A stretch of DNA of 64,000 nucleotides from Oenanthe sinensis (taxonomy: Eukaryota; Streptophyta; Magnoliopsida; Apiales; Apiaceae), in contig CM053800.1 of assembly GCA_028671895.1 (NCBI GenBank), forward strand, positions 22,651,886 to 22,715,885, given 5' to 3'. Below are positions 1 to 12,539 of the stretch, one piece after another; within the stretch, counting starts at the first letter, position 1, and each line of letters starts with the position of its first letter. A program made the translations under genes and the position numbers. The notes under the pieces are model-generated. The model saw nothing but the letters and a program-made list of their open reading frames with translations, searched no databases and was not told the origin of the DNA.

Positions 1-50
1 TGAACATGAAAATAATTCATAACAACTTGAGACGCCATTTTTGATTCGTT
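1..50 (+). repeat. Subunit type A1 (50 bp), exemplar
   Basis: Type A1 begins TGAACATGAAAATAATTCAT, continues with CAACTTGAGAC and ends with a T-rich block and a TCGTT. Here the middle reads GACGCC; elsewhere GACGTC or GACTTC. It is nearly always followed directly by a B subunit, with no C between, giving a 100-bp A-B word. It recurs hundreds of times in the window with these few variants. It differs from A2 at linked sites: ATAATTC instead of ACAATTC, CTTGAGAC instead of CTTCTGAC, and TTTTTGA instead of TTCTTGA. Confidence 0.9.
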
Positions 51-100
51 AAAACATGGAAACACCTTATAAACTGTTGTAGGATTATTCTTGGCTCATT
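51..100 (+). repeat. Subunit type B (50 bp), short-word form, exemplar
   Basis: This B copy follows A1 directly. It starts AAAACATGGAAACACC, then TTATAAACT, and closes with GGATTATTCTTGGCTCATT. The CACCTTATAAA stretch marks B copies that follow A1. B copies that follow C instead have CAACTTGTAAA. A third form has GGATCATTC in place of GGATTATTC or AGATTATTC. All B copies end in TTGGCTCATT or TTGGCTCGTT, which distinguishes them from A and C ends (TTGACTC). Confidence 0.88.
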
Positions 101-150
101 TGAACATGAAAACAATTCATAACAACTTCTGACTTCATTCTTGACTCATT
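101..150 (+). repeat. Subunit type A2 (50 bp), exemplar
   Basis: Type A2 begins TGAACATGAAAACAATTCAT, then AACAACTTCTGACTTC, and ends TTCTTGACTCATT. It is usually followed by a C subunit, forming the 140-bp A-C-B word. In some places it is followed straight by B, for example near 19,781-19,810. It carries a TTGACTCA motif at its 3' end. Confidence 0.9.
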
Positions 151-190
151 CGAACTTGAAAACAACTTGTAGCTTCATTCTTGACTCGTT
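151..190 (+). repeat. Subunit type C (40 bp), exemplar
   Basis: Type C begins CGAACTTGAAAACAACTTGT and ends AGCTTCATTCTTGACTCGTT. Aligned to A and B it lacks one 10-bp block in the middle (the AACAACTTCT or AAAATCTTCT block), so the simplest reading is that it is a deleted copy of the common 50-bp ancestor, or that the 50-bp forms gained 10 bp. The A-C junction makes the palindrome TTCGAA. Variants in the window include GTAGATTC, GTATCTTC, CTAGCTTC and GTGGCTTC, which are useful as copy markers. Confidence 0.88.
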
Positions 191-240
191 TAAACATGGA
201 AACAACTTGTAAAATCGTCTAAGATTAATCTTGGCTCATT
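191..240 (+). repeat. Subunit type B (50 bp), long-word form, exemplar
   Basis: This B copy follows C. It begins TAAACATGGAAACAACTTGT, then AAAATCGTCTAAGATTAATC and ends TTGGCTCATT. The usual form elsewhere reads AAAATCTTCTAAGATTATTC. The TCGTCT variant recurs near 4,860, 8,010, 13,320 and 16,136, which helps align the larger duplications on the left side. Confidence 0.88.
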
Positions 241-679
241 TGAACATGAAAACAATTCATAACAACTTCTGACTTCATTCTTGACTCATTCGAACTTGGA
301 AACAACTTGTAGCTTCATTATTGACTCATTTGAACATGGAAACAACCTGTAAACTCTTGTAGGATCATTCTTGGCTTATTTGAACATGAAAATAATTCAT
401 AACAACTTGAGACTTCATTTTTGAGTCGTTAAAACATGGAAACACCTTATAAATTCTTGTAGAATTATTCTTGGCTCATTTGAACATGAAAACAATTCAT
501 GACAACTTCTGACTTCATTCTTGACTCATTCGAACTTGAAAACAACTTATAGCTTCATTCTTGACTCGTTTAAACATGGAAACAACTAGTAAAATCTTTT
601 AAGATTATTCTTGGCTCGTTTGAACCTGAAAACAATTCATAACAACTTCTGACTTCATTCTTGACTCATTTTAACATGG

Positions 680-2000
680 AAACACCTTATAAACTCTTGT
701 AGGATTATTCTTGGCTCATTTGAACATGAAAATAATTCATAACAACTTCTGACTTCATTCTTTACTCATTCGAACTTGGAAACAACTTCTAGCTTCATTC
801 TTGACTCGTTTAAACATGGAAACAACTTGTAAAATCTTCTAAGATTATTCTTGGCTCATTTGAACATGAAAACAATTCATAACAACTTCTGACTTCATTC
901 TTCACTCATTCGAACTTGGAAACAACTTGTAGATTCATTCTTGACTCGTTTAAACATGGAAACAACTTGTAAAATCTTTTAAGATTATTCTTGGCTCGTT
1001 TGAACATGAAAACAATTTCATAACAACTTCTGACTTCATTTTTGAGTCGTTCAAACATGGAAACACCTTATAAATAAACTCTTGTAGGATTATTCTTGGC
1101 TCATTTGAACATGAAAACAATTCATAACAACTTCTGACTTCATTCTTGACATGTTCGAACTTGGAAACAACTTGTAGCTTCATTCTTGAGTCATTTGAAC
1201 ATGGAAACAACTTGTAAACTCTTGTAGGATCATTCTTGGCTCATTTGAACATGAAAATAATTCATAACAACTTGAGACTTCATTTTTTAGTCGTTAAAAC
1301 ATGGAAACACCTTATAAACTCTTATAGGATTATTCTTGGCTCATTTGAACATGAAAACAATTCATAACAACTTCTGACTTCATTCTTTACTCATTCGAAC
1401 TTGGAAACAACTTCTAGCTTCATTCTTGACTCGTTTAAACATGGAAACAACTTGTAAAATCTTCTAAGATTATTCTTGGCTCATTTGAACATGAAAACAA
1501 TTCATAACAACTTCTGACTTCATTCTTCACTCATTCGAACTTGGAAACAACTTGTAGATTCATTCTTGACTCGTTTAAACATGGAAACAACTTGTAAAAT
1601 CTTTTAAGATTATTCTTGGCTCGTTTGAACATGAAAACAACTTCATAACAACTTCTGACTTCATTTTTGAGTCGTTCAAACATGGAAACACCTTATAAAT
1701 AAACTATTGTAGGATTATTCTTGGCTCATTTGAACATGAAAACAATTCATAACAACTTCTGACTTCATTCTTGACTCATTCGAACTTGGAAACAATTTGT
1801 AGATTCATTCTTGACTCATTTGAACATGGAAACAACTTGTAAACTCTTGTAGGATCATTCTTGGCTCATTTGAACATGAAAATAATTCATAACAACTTGA
1901 GACTTCATTTTTGAGTCGTTAAAACATGGAAACACCTTATAAACTCTTATAGGATTATTCTTGGCTCATTTGAACATGAAAACAATTCATAACAACTTCT
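680..2000 (+). repeat. Tandem duplication, 625-bp unit, about two copies
   Basis: Rare markers recur 625 bases apart. TTTACTCATT occurs at 761 and 1,386. TTCACTCATT occurs at 901 and 1,526. The AAGATTATTC following AAATCTTCT occurs at 841 and 1,466. Similarity fades near 680 on the left and near 2,000 on the right. The two copies differ at scattered single bases, so the event is not among the youngest in the window. Ends are approximate because the flanks are themselves satellite. Confidence 0.8.
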
Positions 2001-3492
2001 GACTTCATTCTTGACTCATTCGAACTTGAAAACAACTTGTAGCTTCATTCTTAACTCGTTTAAACATGGAAACAACTTGTAAAATCTTTTAAGATTATTC
2101 TTGGCTCGTTTGAACATGAAAACAATTCATAACAACTTATGACTTCATTCTTGACTCATTTGAACATGGAAACAACTTGTAAACTCTTGTAGGATCATTC
2201 TTGGCTCATTTGAACATGAAAATAATTCATAACAACTTGAGACGTCATTTTTGATTCGTTAAAACATGGAAACACCTTATAAACTCTTGTAGGATTATTC
2301 TTGGCTCATTTGAACATAAAAACAATTCATGACAACTTCTGACTTCATTCTTGACTCATTCGAACTTGAAAACAACTTGTAGCTTCATTCTTGACTCGTT
2401 TAAACATGGAAACAACTAGTAAAATCTTTTAAATTATTCTTGGCTCGTTTGAACATGAAAACAATTCATAACAACTTATGACTTCATTCTTGACTCATTT
2501 GAACATGGAAACAACTTGTAAACTCTTGTAGGATCATTCTTGGCTCATTTGAACATGAAAATAATTCATAACAACTTGAGACGTCATTTTTGATTCGTTA
2601 AAACATGGAAACACCTTATAAACTCTTGTAGGATTATTCTTGGTTCATTTGAACATGAAAACAATTCATAACAACTTCTGACTTCATTCTTGACTCATTC
2701 GAACTTGGAAACAACTTGTAGCTTCATTCTTGACTCTTTTGAACATGGAAACAACCTGTAAACTCTTGTAGGATCATTCTTGGCTCATTTGAACATGAAA
2801 ATAATTCATAACAACTTGAGACTTCATTTTTGAGTCGTTAAAACATGGAAACACCTTATAAATTCTTATAGGATTATTCTTGGCTCATTTGAACATGAAA
2901 ACAATTCATAACAACTTCTGACTTCATTCTTGACTCATTCGAACTTGAAAACAACTTGTAGCTTCATTCTTGACTCGTTTAAACATGGAAACAACTTGTA
3001 AAATCTTCTAAGATTAATCTTGGCTCATTTGAACATGAAAATAATTCATAACAACTTCTGACTTCATTCTTTACTCATTCGAACTTGGAAACAACTTATA
3101 CCTTCATTATTGACTCATTTGAACATGGAAACAACCTGTAAACTCTTGTAGGATCATTCTAGGCTCATTTGAACATGAAAATAATTCATAACAACTTGAG
3201 ACTTCATTTTTGAGTCGTTAAAACATGGAAACAGCTTATAAATTCTTGTAGAATTATTCTTGGCTCATTTGAACATGAAAACAATTCATGACAACTTCTG
3301 ACTTCATTCTTGACTCATTCGAACTTGAAAACAACTTGTAGCTTCATTCTTGACTCGTTTAAACATGGAAACAACTAGTAAAATCTTTTAAAATTATTCT
3401 TGGCTCGTTTGAAAATGAAAACAATTCATAACAACTCCTGACTTCATTCTTGACTCATTTTAACATGGAAACACCTTATAAACTCTTGTAGG

Positions 3493-6400
3493 ATTATTCT
3501 TGGCTCATTTGAACATGAAAACAATTCATAACAACTTCTGACTTCATTCTTGACTCATTCAAACTTGGAAACAACTTGTAGCTTCATTCTTGACCCATTT
3601 GAACATGGAAACAACCTGTAAACTCTTGTAGGATCATTCTTGGCTCATTTGAACATGAAAATAATTCAGAACAACTTGAGACTTCATTTTTGATCGTTAA
3701 AACATGGAAACACCTTATAAATTCTTGTAGGATTATTTTTGGCTCATTTGAACATGAAAATAATTCATGACAACTTCTGACTTCATTCTTGACTCATTCG
3801 AACTTGAAAACAACTTGTAGCGTCATTCTTGACTCGTTTAAACATGGAAACAACTAGTAAAATCTTTTAAGATTATTCTTTCCTCGTTTGAACATGAAAA
3901 CAATTCATAACAACTTCTGACTTCATTCTTGACTCATTTGAACATGGAAACAACTTGTAAACTCTTGTATGATCATTCTTGGCTCATTTGAACATGAAAA
4001 TAATTCATAACAACTTGAGACGTCATTTCTGATTCGTTAAAACATGGTAACACCTTATAAACTCTTGAAGGATCATTCTTGGCTCATTTGAACATGAAAA
4101 TAATTCATAACAACTTGAGACGCCATTTTTGATTCGTTAAAACATGGAAACACCTTATAAACTGTTGTAGGATTATTCTTGGCTCATTTGAACATGAAAA
4201 CAATTCATAACAACTTCTGACTTCATTCTTGACTCATTCGAACTTGGAGCTTCATTCTTGACTCGTTTAAACATGGAAACAACTTGTAAACTCTTTTAGG
4301 ATTATTCTTCGCTCATTTGAAATTGAAAACAATTCATAACAACTTCGGACTTCATTCTTGACTCATTCGAGCTTGGAAACAACATGTATCTTCATTCTTT
4401 ACTCATTTGAACATGGAAACAACTTGTAAACTCTTGTAGGATCATTCTTGGCTCATTTGAACATGAAAATAATCCGTAACAACTTGCGACCTCATTCTTG
4501 ACTCGTTTGAACATGGAAACAATTCATAACAACTTCTTACTTCATTCTTGACTCATTCGAACTTGGAAACAACTTGTAGATTCATTCTTGACTCATTTGA
4601 ACATGGAAACAACTTGTAAACTCTTTTAGGATCATTATTGGCTCATTTGAACATAAAATAATTCATAACAACTTGAGACTTCATTTTTGAGTCGTTAAAA
4701 CATGGAAACACCTTATAAATTCTTATAGGATTATTCTTGGCTCATTTGAACATGAAAACAATTCATAACAACTTCTGACTTCATTCTTGACTCATTCGAA
4801 CTTGAAAACAACTTGTAGCTTCATTCTTGACTCGTTTAAACATGGAAACAACTTGTAAAATCGTCTAAGATTAATCTTGGCTCATTTGAACATGAAAACA
4901 ATTCATAACAACTTCTGACTTCATTCTTGACTCATTCGAACTTGGAAACAACTTGTAGCTTCATTATTGACTCATTTGAACATGGAAACAACCTGTAAAC
5001 TCTTGTAGGATCATTCTTGGCTTATTTGAACATGAAAATAATTCATAACAACTTGAGACTTCATTTTTGAGTCGTTAAAACATGGAAACACCTTATAAAT
5101 TCTTGTAGAATTATTCTTGGCTCATTTGAACATGAAAACAATTCATGACAACTTCTGACTTCATTCTTGACTCATTCGAACTTGAAAACAACTTGTAGCT
5201 TCATTCTTGAGTCGTTTAAACATGGAAACAACTAGTAAAATCTTTTAAGATTATTCTTGGCTCGTTTGAACCTGAAAACAATTCATAACAACTTCTGACT
5301 TCATTCTTGACTCATTTTAACATGGAAACACCTTATAAACTCTTGTAGGATTATTCTTGGCTCATTTGAACATGAAAATAATTCATAACAACTTCTGACT
5401 TCATTCTTTACTCATTCGAACTTGGAAACAACTTCTAGCTTCATTCTTGACTCGTTTAAACATGGAAACAACTTGTAAAATCTTCTAAGATTATTCTTGG
5501 CTCATTTGAACATGAAAACAATTCATAACAACTTCTGACTTCATTCTTCACTCATTCGAACTTGGAAACAACTTATAGATTCATTCTTGACTCGTTTAAA
5601 CATGGAAACAACTTGTAAAATCTTTTAAGATTATTCTTGGCTCGTTTGAACAAGAAAACAATTTCATAACAACTTCTGACTTCATTTTTGAGTCGTTCAA
5701 ACATGGAAACACCTTATAAATAAACTATTGTAGGATTATTCTTGGCTCATTTGAACATGAAAACAATTCATAACAACTTCTGACTTCATTCTTGACTCAT
5801 TCGAACTTGGAAACAATTTGTAGATTCATTCTTGACTCATTTGAACATGGAAACAACTTGTAAACTCTTGTAGGATCATTCTTGGCTCATTTGAACATGA
5901 AAATAATTCATAACAACTTGAGACTTCATTTTTGAGTCGTTAAAACATGGAAACACCTTATAAACTCTTATAGGATTATTCTTGGCTCATTTGAACATGA
6001 AAACAATTCATAACAACTTCTGACTTCATTCTTGACTCATTCGAACTTGAAAACAACTTGTAGCTTCATTCTTAACTCGTTTAAACATGGAAACAACTTG
6101 TAAAATCTTTTAAGATTATTCTTGGCTCGTTTGAACATGAAAACAATTCATAACAACTTATGACTTCATTCTTGACTCATTTGAACATGGAAACAACTTG
6201 TAAACTCTTGTAGGATCATTCTTGGCTCATTTGAACATGAAAATAATTCATAACAACTTGAGACGTCATTTTTGATTCATTAAAACATGGAAACACCTTA
6301 TAAACTCTTGTAGGATTATTCTTGGCTCATTTGAACATAAAAACAATTCATGACAACTTCTGACTTCATTCTTGACTCATTCGAACTTGAAAACAACTTG

Positions 6401-9400
6401 TAGCTTCATTCTTGACTCGTTTAAACATGGAAACAACTAGTAAAATCTTTTAAATTATTCTTGGCTCGTTTGAACATGGAAACACCTTATAAACTCTTGT
6501 AGGATTATTCTTGGCTCATTTGAACATGAAAATAATTCATAACAACTTCTGACTTCATTCTTTACTCATTCGAACTTGGAAACAACTTCTAGCTTCATTC
6601 TTGACTCGTTTAAACATGGAAACAACTTGTAAAATCTTCTAAGATTATTCTTGGCTCATTTGAACATGAAAACAATTCATAACAACTTCTGACTTCATTC
6701 TTGACTCATTCAAACTTGGAAACAACTTGTAGCTTCATTCTTGACCCATTTGAACATGGAAACAACCTGTAAACTCTTGTAGGATCATTCTTGGCTCATT
6801 TGAACATGAAAATAATTCAGAACAACTTGAGACTTCATTTTTGATCGTTAAAACATGGAAACACCTTATAAATTCTTGTAGGATTATTCTTGGCTCATTT
6901 GAACATGAAAATAATTCATGACAACTTCTGACTTCATTCTTGACTCATTCGAACTTGAAAACAACTTGTAGCGTCATTCTTGACTCGTTTAAACATGGAA
7001 ACAACTAGTAAAATCTTTTAAGATTATTCTTTCCTCGTTTGAACATGAAAACAATTCATAACAACTTCTGACTTCATTCTTGACTCATTTGAACATGGAA
7101 ACAACTTGTAAACTCTTGTATGATCATTCTTGGCTCATTTGAACATGAAAATAATTCATAACAACTTGAGACGTCATTTCTGATTCGTTAAAACATGGTA
7201 ACACCTTATAAACTCTTGAAGGATCATTCTTGGCTCATTTGAACATGAAAATAATTCATAACAACTTGAGACGCCATTTTTGATTCGTTAAAACATGGAA
7301 ACACCTTATAAACTGTTGTAGGATTATTCTTGGCTCATTTGAACATGAAAACAATTCATAACAACTTCTGACTTCATTCTTGACTCATTCGAACTTGGAG
7401 CTTCATTCTTGACTCGTTTAAACATGGAAACAACTTGTAAACTCTTTTAGGATTATTCTTCGCTCATTTGAAATTGAAAACAATTCATAACAACTTCGGA
7501 CTTCATTCTTGACTCATTCGAGCTTGGAAACAACATGTATCTTCATTCTTTACTCATTTGAACATGGAAACAACTTGTAAACTCTTGTAGGATCATTCTT
7601 GGCTCATTTGAACATGAAAATAATCCGTAACAACTTGCGACCTCATTCTTGACTCGTTTGAACATGGAAACAATTCATAACAACTTCTTACTTCATTCTT
7701 GACTCATTCGAACTTGGAAACAACTTGTAGATTCATTCTTGACTCATTTGAACATGGAAACAACTTGTAAACTCTTTTAGGATCATTCTTGGCTCATTTG
7801 AACATAAAATAATTCATAACAACTTGAGACTTCATTTTTGAGTCGTTAAAACATGGAAACACCTTATAAATTCTTATAGGATTATTCTTGGCTCATTTGA
7901 ATATGAAAACAATTCATAACAACTTCTGACTTCATTCTTGACTCATTCGAACTTGAAAACAACTTGTAGCTTCATTCTTGACTCGTTTAAACATGGAAAC
8001 AACTTGTAAAATCGTCTAAGATTAATCTTGGCTCATTTGAACATGAAAACAATTCATAACAACTTCTGACTTCATTCTTGACTCATTCGAACTTGGAAAC
8101 AACTTGTAGCTTCATTATTGACTCATTTGAACATGGAAACAACCTGTAAACTCTTGTAGGATCATTCTTGGCTTATTTGAACATGAAAATAATTCATAAC
8201 AACTTGAGACTTCATTTTTGAGTCGTTAAAACATGGAAACACCTTATAAATTCTTGTAGAATTATTCTTGGCTCATTTGAACATGAAAACAATTCATGAC
8301 AACTTCTGACTTCATTCTTGACTCATTCGAACTTGAAAACAACTTGTAGCTTCATTCTTGACTCGTTTAAACATGGAAACAACTAGTAAAATCTTTTAAG
8401 ATTATTCTTGGCTCGTTTGAACCTGAAAACAATTCATAACAACTTCTGACTTCATTCTTGACTCATTTTAACATGGAAACACCTTATAAACTCTTGTAGG
8501 ATTATTCTTGGCTCATTTGAACATGAAAATAATTCATAACAACTTCTGACTTCATTCTTTACTCATTCGAACTTGGAAACAACTTCTAGCTTCATTCTTG
8601 ACTCGTTTAAACATGGAAACAACTTGTAAAATCTTCTAAGATTATTCTTGGCTCATTTGAACATGAAAACAATTCATAACAACTTCTGACTTCATTCTTC
8701 ACTCATTCGAACTTGGAAACAACTTGTAGATTCATTCTTGACTCGTTTAAACATGGAAACAACTTGTAAAATCTTTTAAGATTATTCTTGGCTCGTTTGA
8801 ACATGAAAACAATTTCATAACAACTTCTGACTTCATTTTTGAGTCGTTCAAACATGGAAACACCTTATAAATAAACTATTGTAGGATTATTCTTGGCTCA
8901 TTTGAACATGAAAACAATTCATAACAACTTCTGACTTCATTCTTGACTCATTCGAACTTGGAAACAATTTGTAGATTCATTCTTGACTCATTTGAACATG
9001 GAAACAACTTGTAAACTCTTGTAGGATCATTCTTGGCTCATTTGAACATGAAAATAATTCATAACAACTTGAGACTTCATTTTTGAGTCGTTAAAACATG
9101 GAAACACCTTATAAACTCTTATAGGATTATTCTTGGCTCATTTGAACATGAAAACAATTCATAACAACTTCTGACTTCATTCTTGACTCATTCGAACTTG
9201 AAAACAACTTGTAGCTTCATTCTTAACTCGTTTAAACATGGAAACAACTTGTAAAATCTTTTAAGATTATTCTTGGCTCGTTTGAACATGAAAACAATTC
9301 ATAACAACTTATGACTTCATTCTTGACTCATTTGAACATGGAAACAACTTGTAAACTCTTGTAGGATCATTCTTGGCTCATTTGAACATGAAAATAATTC

Positions 9401-9845
9401 ATAACAACTTGAGACGTCATTTTTGATTCGTTAAAACATGGAAACACCTTATAAACTCTTGTAGGATTATTCTTGGCTCATTTGAACATAAAAACAATTC
9501 ATGACAACTTCTGACTTCATTCTTGACTCATTCGAACTTGAAAACAACTTGTAGCTTCATTCTTGACTCGTTTAAACATGGAAACAACTAGTAAAATCTT
9601 TTAAATTATTCTTGGCTCGTTTGAACATGAAAACAATTCATAACAACTTCTGACTTCATTCTTGACTCATTTTAACATGGAAACACCTTATAAACTCTTG
9701 TAGGATTATTCTTGGCTCATTTGAACATGAAAATAATTCATAACAACTTCTGACTTCATTCTTTACTCATTCGAACTTGGAAACAACTTCTAGCTTCATT
9801 CTTGACTCGTTTAAACATGGAAACAACTTGTAAAATCTTCTAAGA
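3493..9845 (+). repeat. Tandem duplication, 3,151/3,201-bp unit, two copies
   Basis: Copy 1 spans about 3,493-6,643 and copy 2 about 6,644-9,845. Shared rare markers sit 3,151 bases apart: the CATTCAAACTTGG form (about 3,557 and 6,708), the GACGCC form of A1 (4,089 and 7,240) and the ATTTCATAAC insertion (5,661 and 8,812). After about 6,478 the offset becomes 3,201, because copy 1 lacks 50 bp, one subunit length, that copy 2 keeps near 9,630-9,680. Identity is high but single-base differences are visible, for example GAACAAGAA at 5,649 against GAACATGAA at 8,800. Confidence 0.85.
4239..4260 (+). repeat. Shortened C subunit lacking 11 bp, exemplar of six
   Basis: The C subunit here reads CGAACTTGGAGCTTCATTC: compared with the usual C it lacks the 11 bases between CTTGGA and GCTTC. 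The same truncated form occurs near 7,390, 12,697, 15,514, 18,091 and 21,829, each time after a GACGCC-type A1 unit and before a CTTCGCTC B unit. It therefore marks homologous positions through the 3,151-, 2,817- and 3,738-bp duplications, and shows that one deletion was copied rather than repeated. Confidence 0.85.
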
Positions 9846-12539
9846 TTATTCTTGGCTCATTTGAACATGAAAACAATTCATAACAACTTCTGACTTCATT
9901 CTTCACTCATTCGAACTTGGAAACAAGTTGTAGATTCATTCTTCACTCGTTTAAACATGGAAACAACTTGTAAAATCTTTTAAAATTATTCTTGGCTCGT
10001 TTGAACATGAAAATAATTCATAACAACTTGAGACGTCATTTTTGATTCGTTAAAACATGGAAACACCTTATAAACTCTTGTAGGATTATTCTTGGCTCAT
10101 TTGAACATGAGAACAATTCATAACAACTTCTGACTTCATTCTTGACTCATTCGAACTTTAAAACAACTTGTAGCTTCATTCTTGACTCGTTTAAACATGG
10201 AAACAACTAGTAAAATCTTTTAAGATTATTCTTGGCTCGTTTGAACATGAAAACAATTCATAACAACTTCTGACTTCATTCTTGACTCATTTTAACATGG
10301 AAAGACCTTATAAACTCTTGTAGGATTATTCTTGGCTCATTTGAACATGAAAATAATTCATAACAACTTCTGACTTCATTCTTTACTCATTCGAACTTGG
10401 AAACAACTTCTAGCTTCATTCTTGACTCGTTTAAACATGGAAACAACTTGTAAAATCTTCTAAGATTATTCTTGGCTCATTTGAACATGAAAACAATTCA
10501 TAACAACTTCTGACTTCATTCTTCACTCATTCGAACTTGGAAACAACTTGTAGATTCATTCTTGACTCGTTTAAACATGGAAACAACTTGTAAAATCTTT
10601 TAAGATTATTCTTGGCTCGTTTGAACATGAAAACAACTTCATAACAACTTCTGACTTCATTTTTGAGTCGTTCAAACATGGAAACACCTTATAAATAAAC
10701 TCTTGTAGGATTATTCTTGGCTCATTTGAACATGAAAACAATTCATCACAACTTCTGACTTCATTCTTGACTCATTCGAACTTGGAAACAATTTGTAGAT
10801 TCATTCTTGACTCATTTGAACATGGAAACAACTTGTAAACTCTTGTAGGATCATTCTTGGCTCATTTGAACATGAAAATAATTCATAACAACTTGAGACT
10901 TCATTTTTTAGTCGTTAAAACATGGAAACACCTTATAAACTCTTATAGGATTATTCTTGGCTCATTTGAACATGAAAACAATTCATAACAACTTCTGACT
11001 TCATTCTTGACTCATTCGAACTTGAAAACAACTTGTAGCTTCATTCTTAACTCGTTTAAACGTGGAAACAACTTGTAAAATCTTTTAAGATTATTCTTGG
11101 CTCGTTTGAACATGAAAACAATTCATAACAACTTATGACTTCATTCTTGACTCATTTGAACATGGAAACAACTTGTAAACTCTTGTAGGATCATTCTTGG
11201 CTCATTTGAACATGAAAATAATTCATAACAACTTGAGACGTCATTTTTGATTCGTTAAAACATGGAAACACCTTATAAACTCTTGTAGGATTATTCTTGG
11301 CTCATTTGAACATGAAAACAATTCATAACAACTTCTGACTTCATTCTTGACTCATTCGAACTTTAAAACAACTTGTAGCTTCATTCTTGACTCGTTTAAA
11401 CATGGAAACAACTTGTAAAATCTTCTAAGATTAATCTTGGCTCATTTGAACATGAAAACAATTCATAACAACTTCTGACTTCATTCTTGACTCATTCGAA
11501 CTTGGAAACAACTTATAGCTTCATTATTGACTCATTTGAACATGGAAACAACCTGTAAACTCTTGTAGGATCATTCTTGGCTCATTTGAACATGAAAATA
11601 ATTCATAACAACTTGAGACTTCATTTTTGAGTCGTTAAAACATGGAAACAGCTTATAAATTCTTGTAGAATTATTCTTGGCTCATTTGAACATGAAAACA
11701 ATTCATGACAACTTCTGACTTCATTCTTGACTCATTCGAACTTGAAAACAACTTGTAGCTTCATTCTTGACTCGTTTAAACATGGAAACAACTAGTAAAA
11801 TCTTTTAAGATTATTCTTGGCTCGTTTGAAAATGAAAACAATTCATAACAACTTCTGACTTCATTCTTGACTCATTTTAACATGGAAACACCTTATAAAC
11901 TCTTGTAGGATTATTCTTGGCTCATTTGAACATGAAAACAATTCATAACAACTTCTGACTTCATTCTTGACTCATTCAAACTTGGAAACAACTTGTAGCT
12001 TCATTCTTGACCCATTTGAACATGGAAACAACTTGTAAAATCTTTTAAGATTATTCTTGGCTCGTTTGAACATGAAAACAATTCATAACAACTTATGACT
12101 TCATTCTTGACTCATTTGAACATGGAAACAACTTGTAAACTCTTGTAGGATCATTCTTGGCTCATTTGAACATGAAAATAATTCATAACAACTTGAGACG
12201 TCATTTTTGATTCGTTAAAACATGGAAACACCTTATAAACTCTTGTAGGATTATTCTTGGCTCATTTGAACATGAAAACAATTCATAACAACTTCTGACT
12301 TCATTCTTGACTCATTCGAACTTTAAAACAACTTGTAGCTTCATTCTTGACTCGTTTAAACATGGAAACAACTTGTAAAATCTTCTAAGATTAATCTTGG
12401 CTCATTTGAACATGAAAACAATTCATAACAACTTCTGACTTCATTCTTGACTCATTCGAACTTGGAAACAACTTATAGCTTCATTATTGACTCATTTGAA
12501 CATGGAAACAACCTGTAAACTCTTGTAGGATCATTCTGG
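9846..12539 (+). repeat. Transitional satellite block between large duplications
   Basis: The block is made of the same A-B and A-C-B words in an order that does not continue the 3.15-kb unit. Inside it, about 11,065-12,030 is repeated at 12,030-12,575 with an offset of 960 bases; the markers are CAACTTATGAC (11,129 and 12,089) and GAACTTTAAAACAAC (11,359 and 12,319). A variant with AAAGACCTTATAAAC at 10,301 recurs at 13,784. No non-satellite sequence is present. Confidence 0.8.

Larger units (their letters stand above)
1..3492 (+). repeat. Left flank of the array, irregular word order
   Basis: The stretch alternates 100-bp A-B and 140-bp A-C-B words; the first full composite is 380 bp (A-B, A-C-B, A-C-B at 1-380). 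It is related to sequence downstream in blocks. About 101-1,080 matches 4,747-5,726 at an offset of 4,646 bases. About 1,690-2,460 matches 5,711-6,481 at an offset of 4,021. The difference of 625 bases is the extra copy of the tandem pair described separately. A smaller repeat of 339 bp joins about 2,120-2,560. No gene or unique DNA is seen. Confidence 0.85.

Noticed and set aside
151..190. CENP-B box within ATTCGAACTTGGAAAC at the A-C junction
   Set aside because: TTCG and TTGGAAAC resemble the box only if three extra bases are skipped, and the CGGG half is absent, so the spacing and core both fail.
950..1210. An 86-codon reverse-strand open frame with repeated SCSNEPRIIL-like segments
   Set aside because: The internal repeats are the 40- and 50-bp subunits translated in successive frames. 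It begins at a TTG, spans several subunits, and is broken in related copies (for example 1,575-1,835). No support for a gene.
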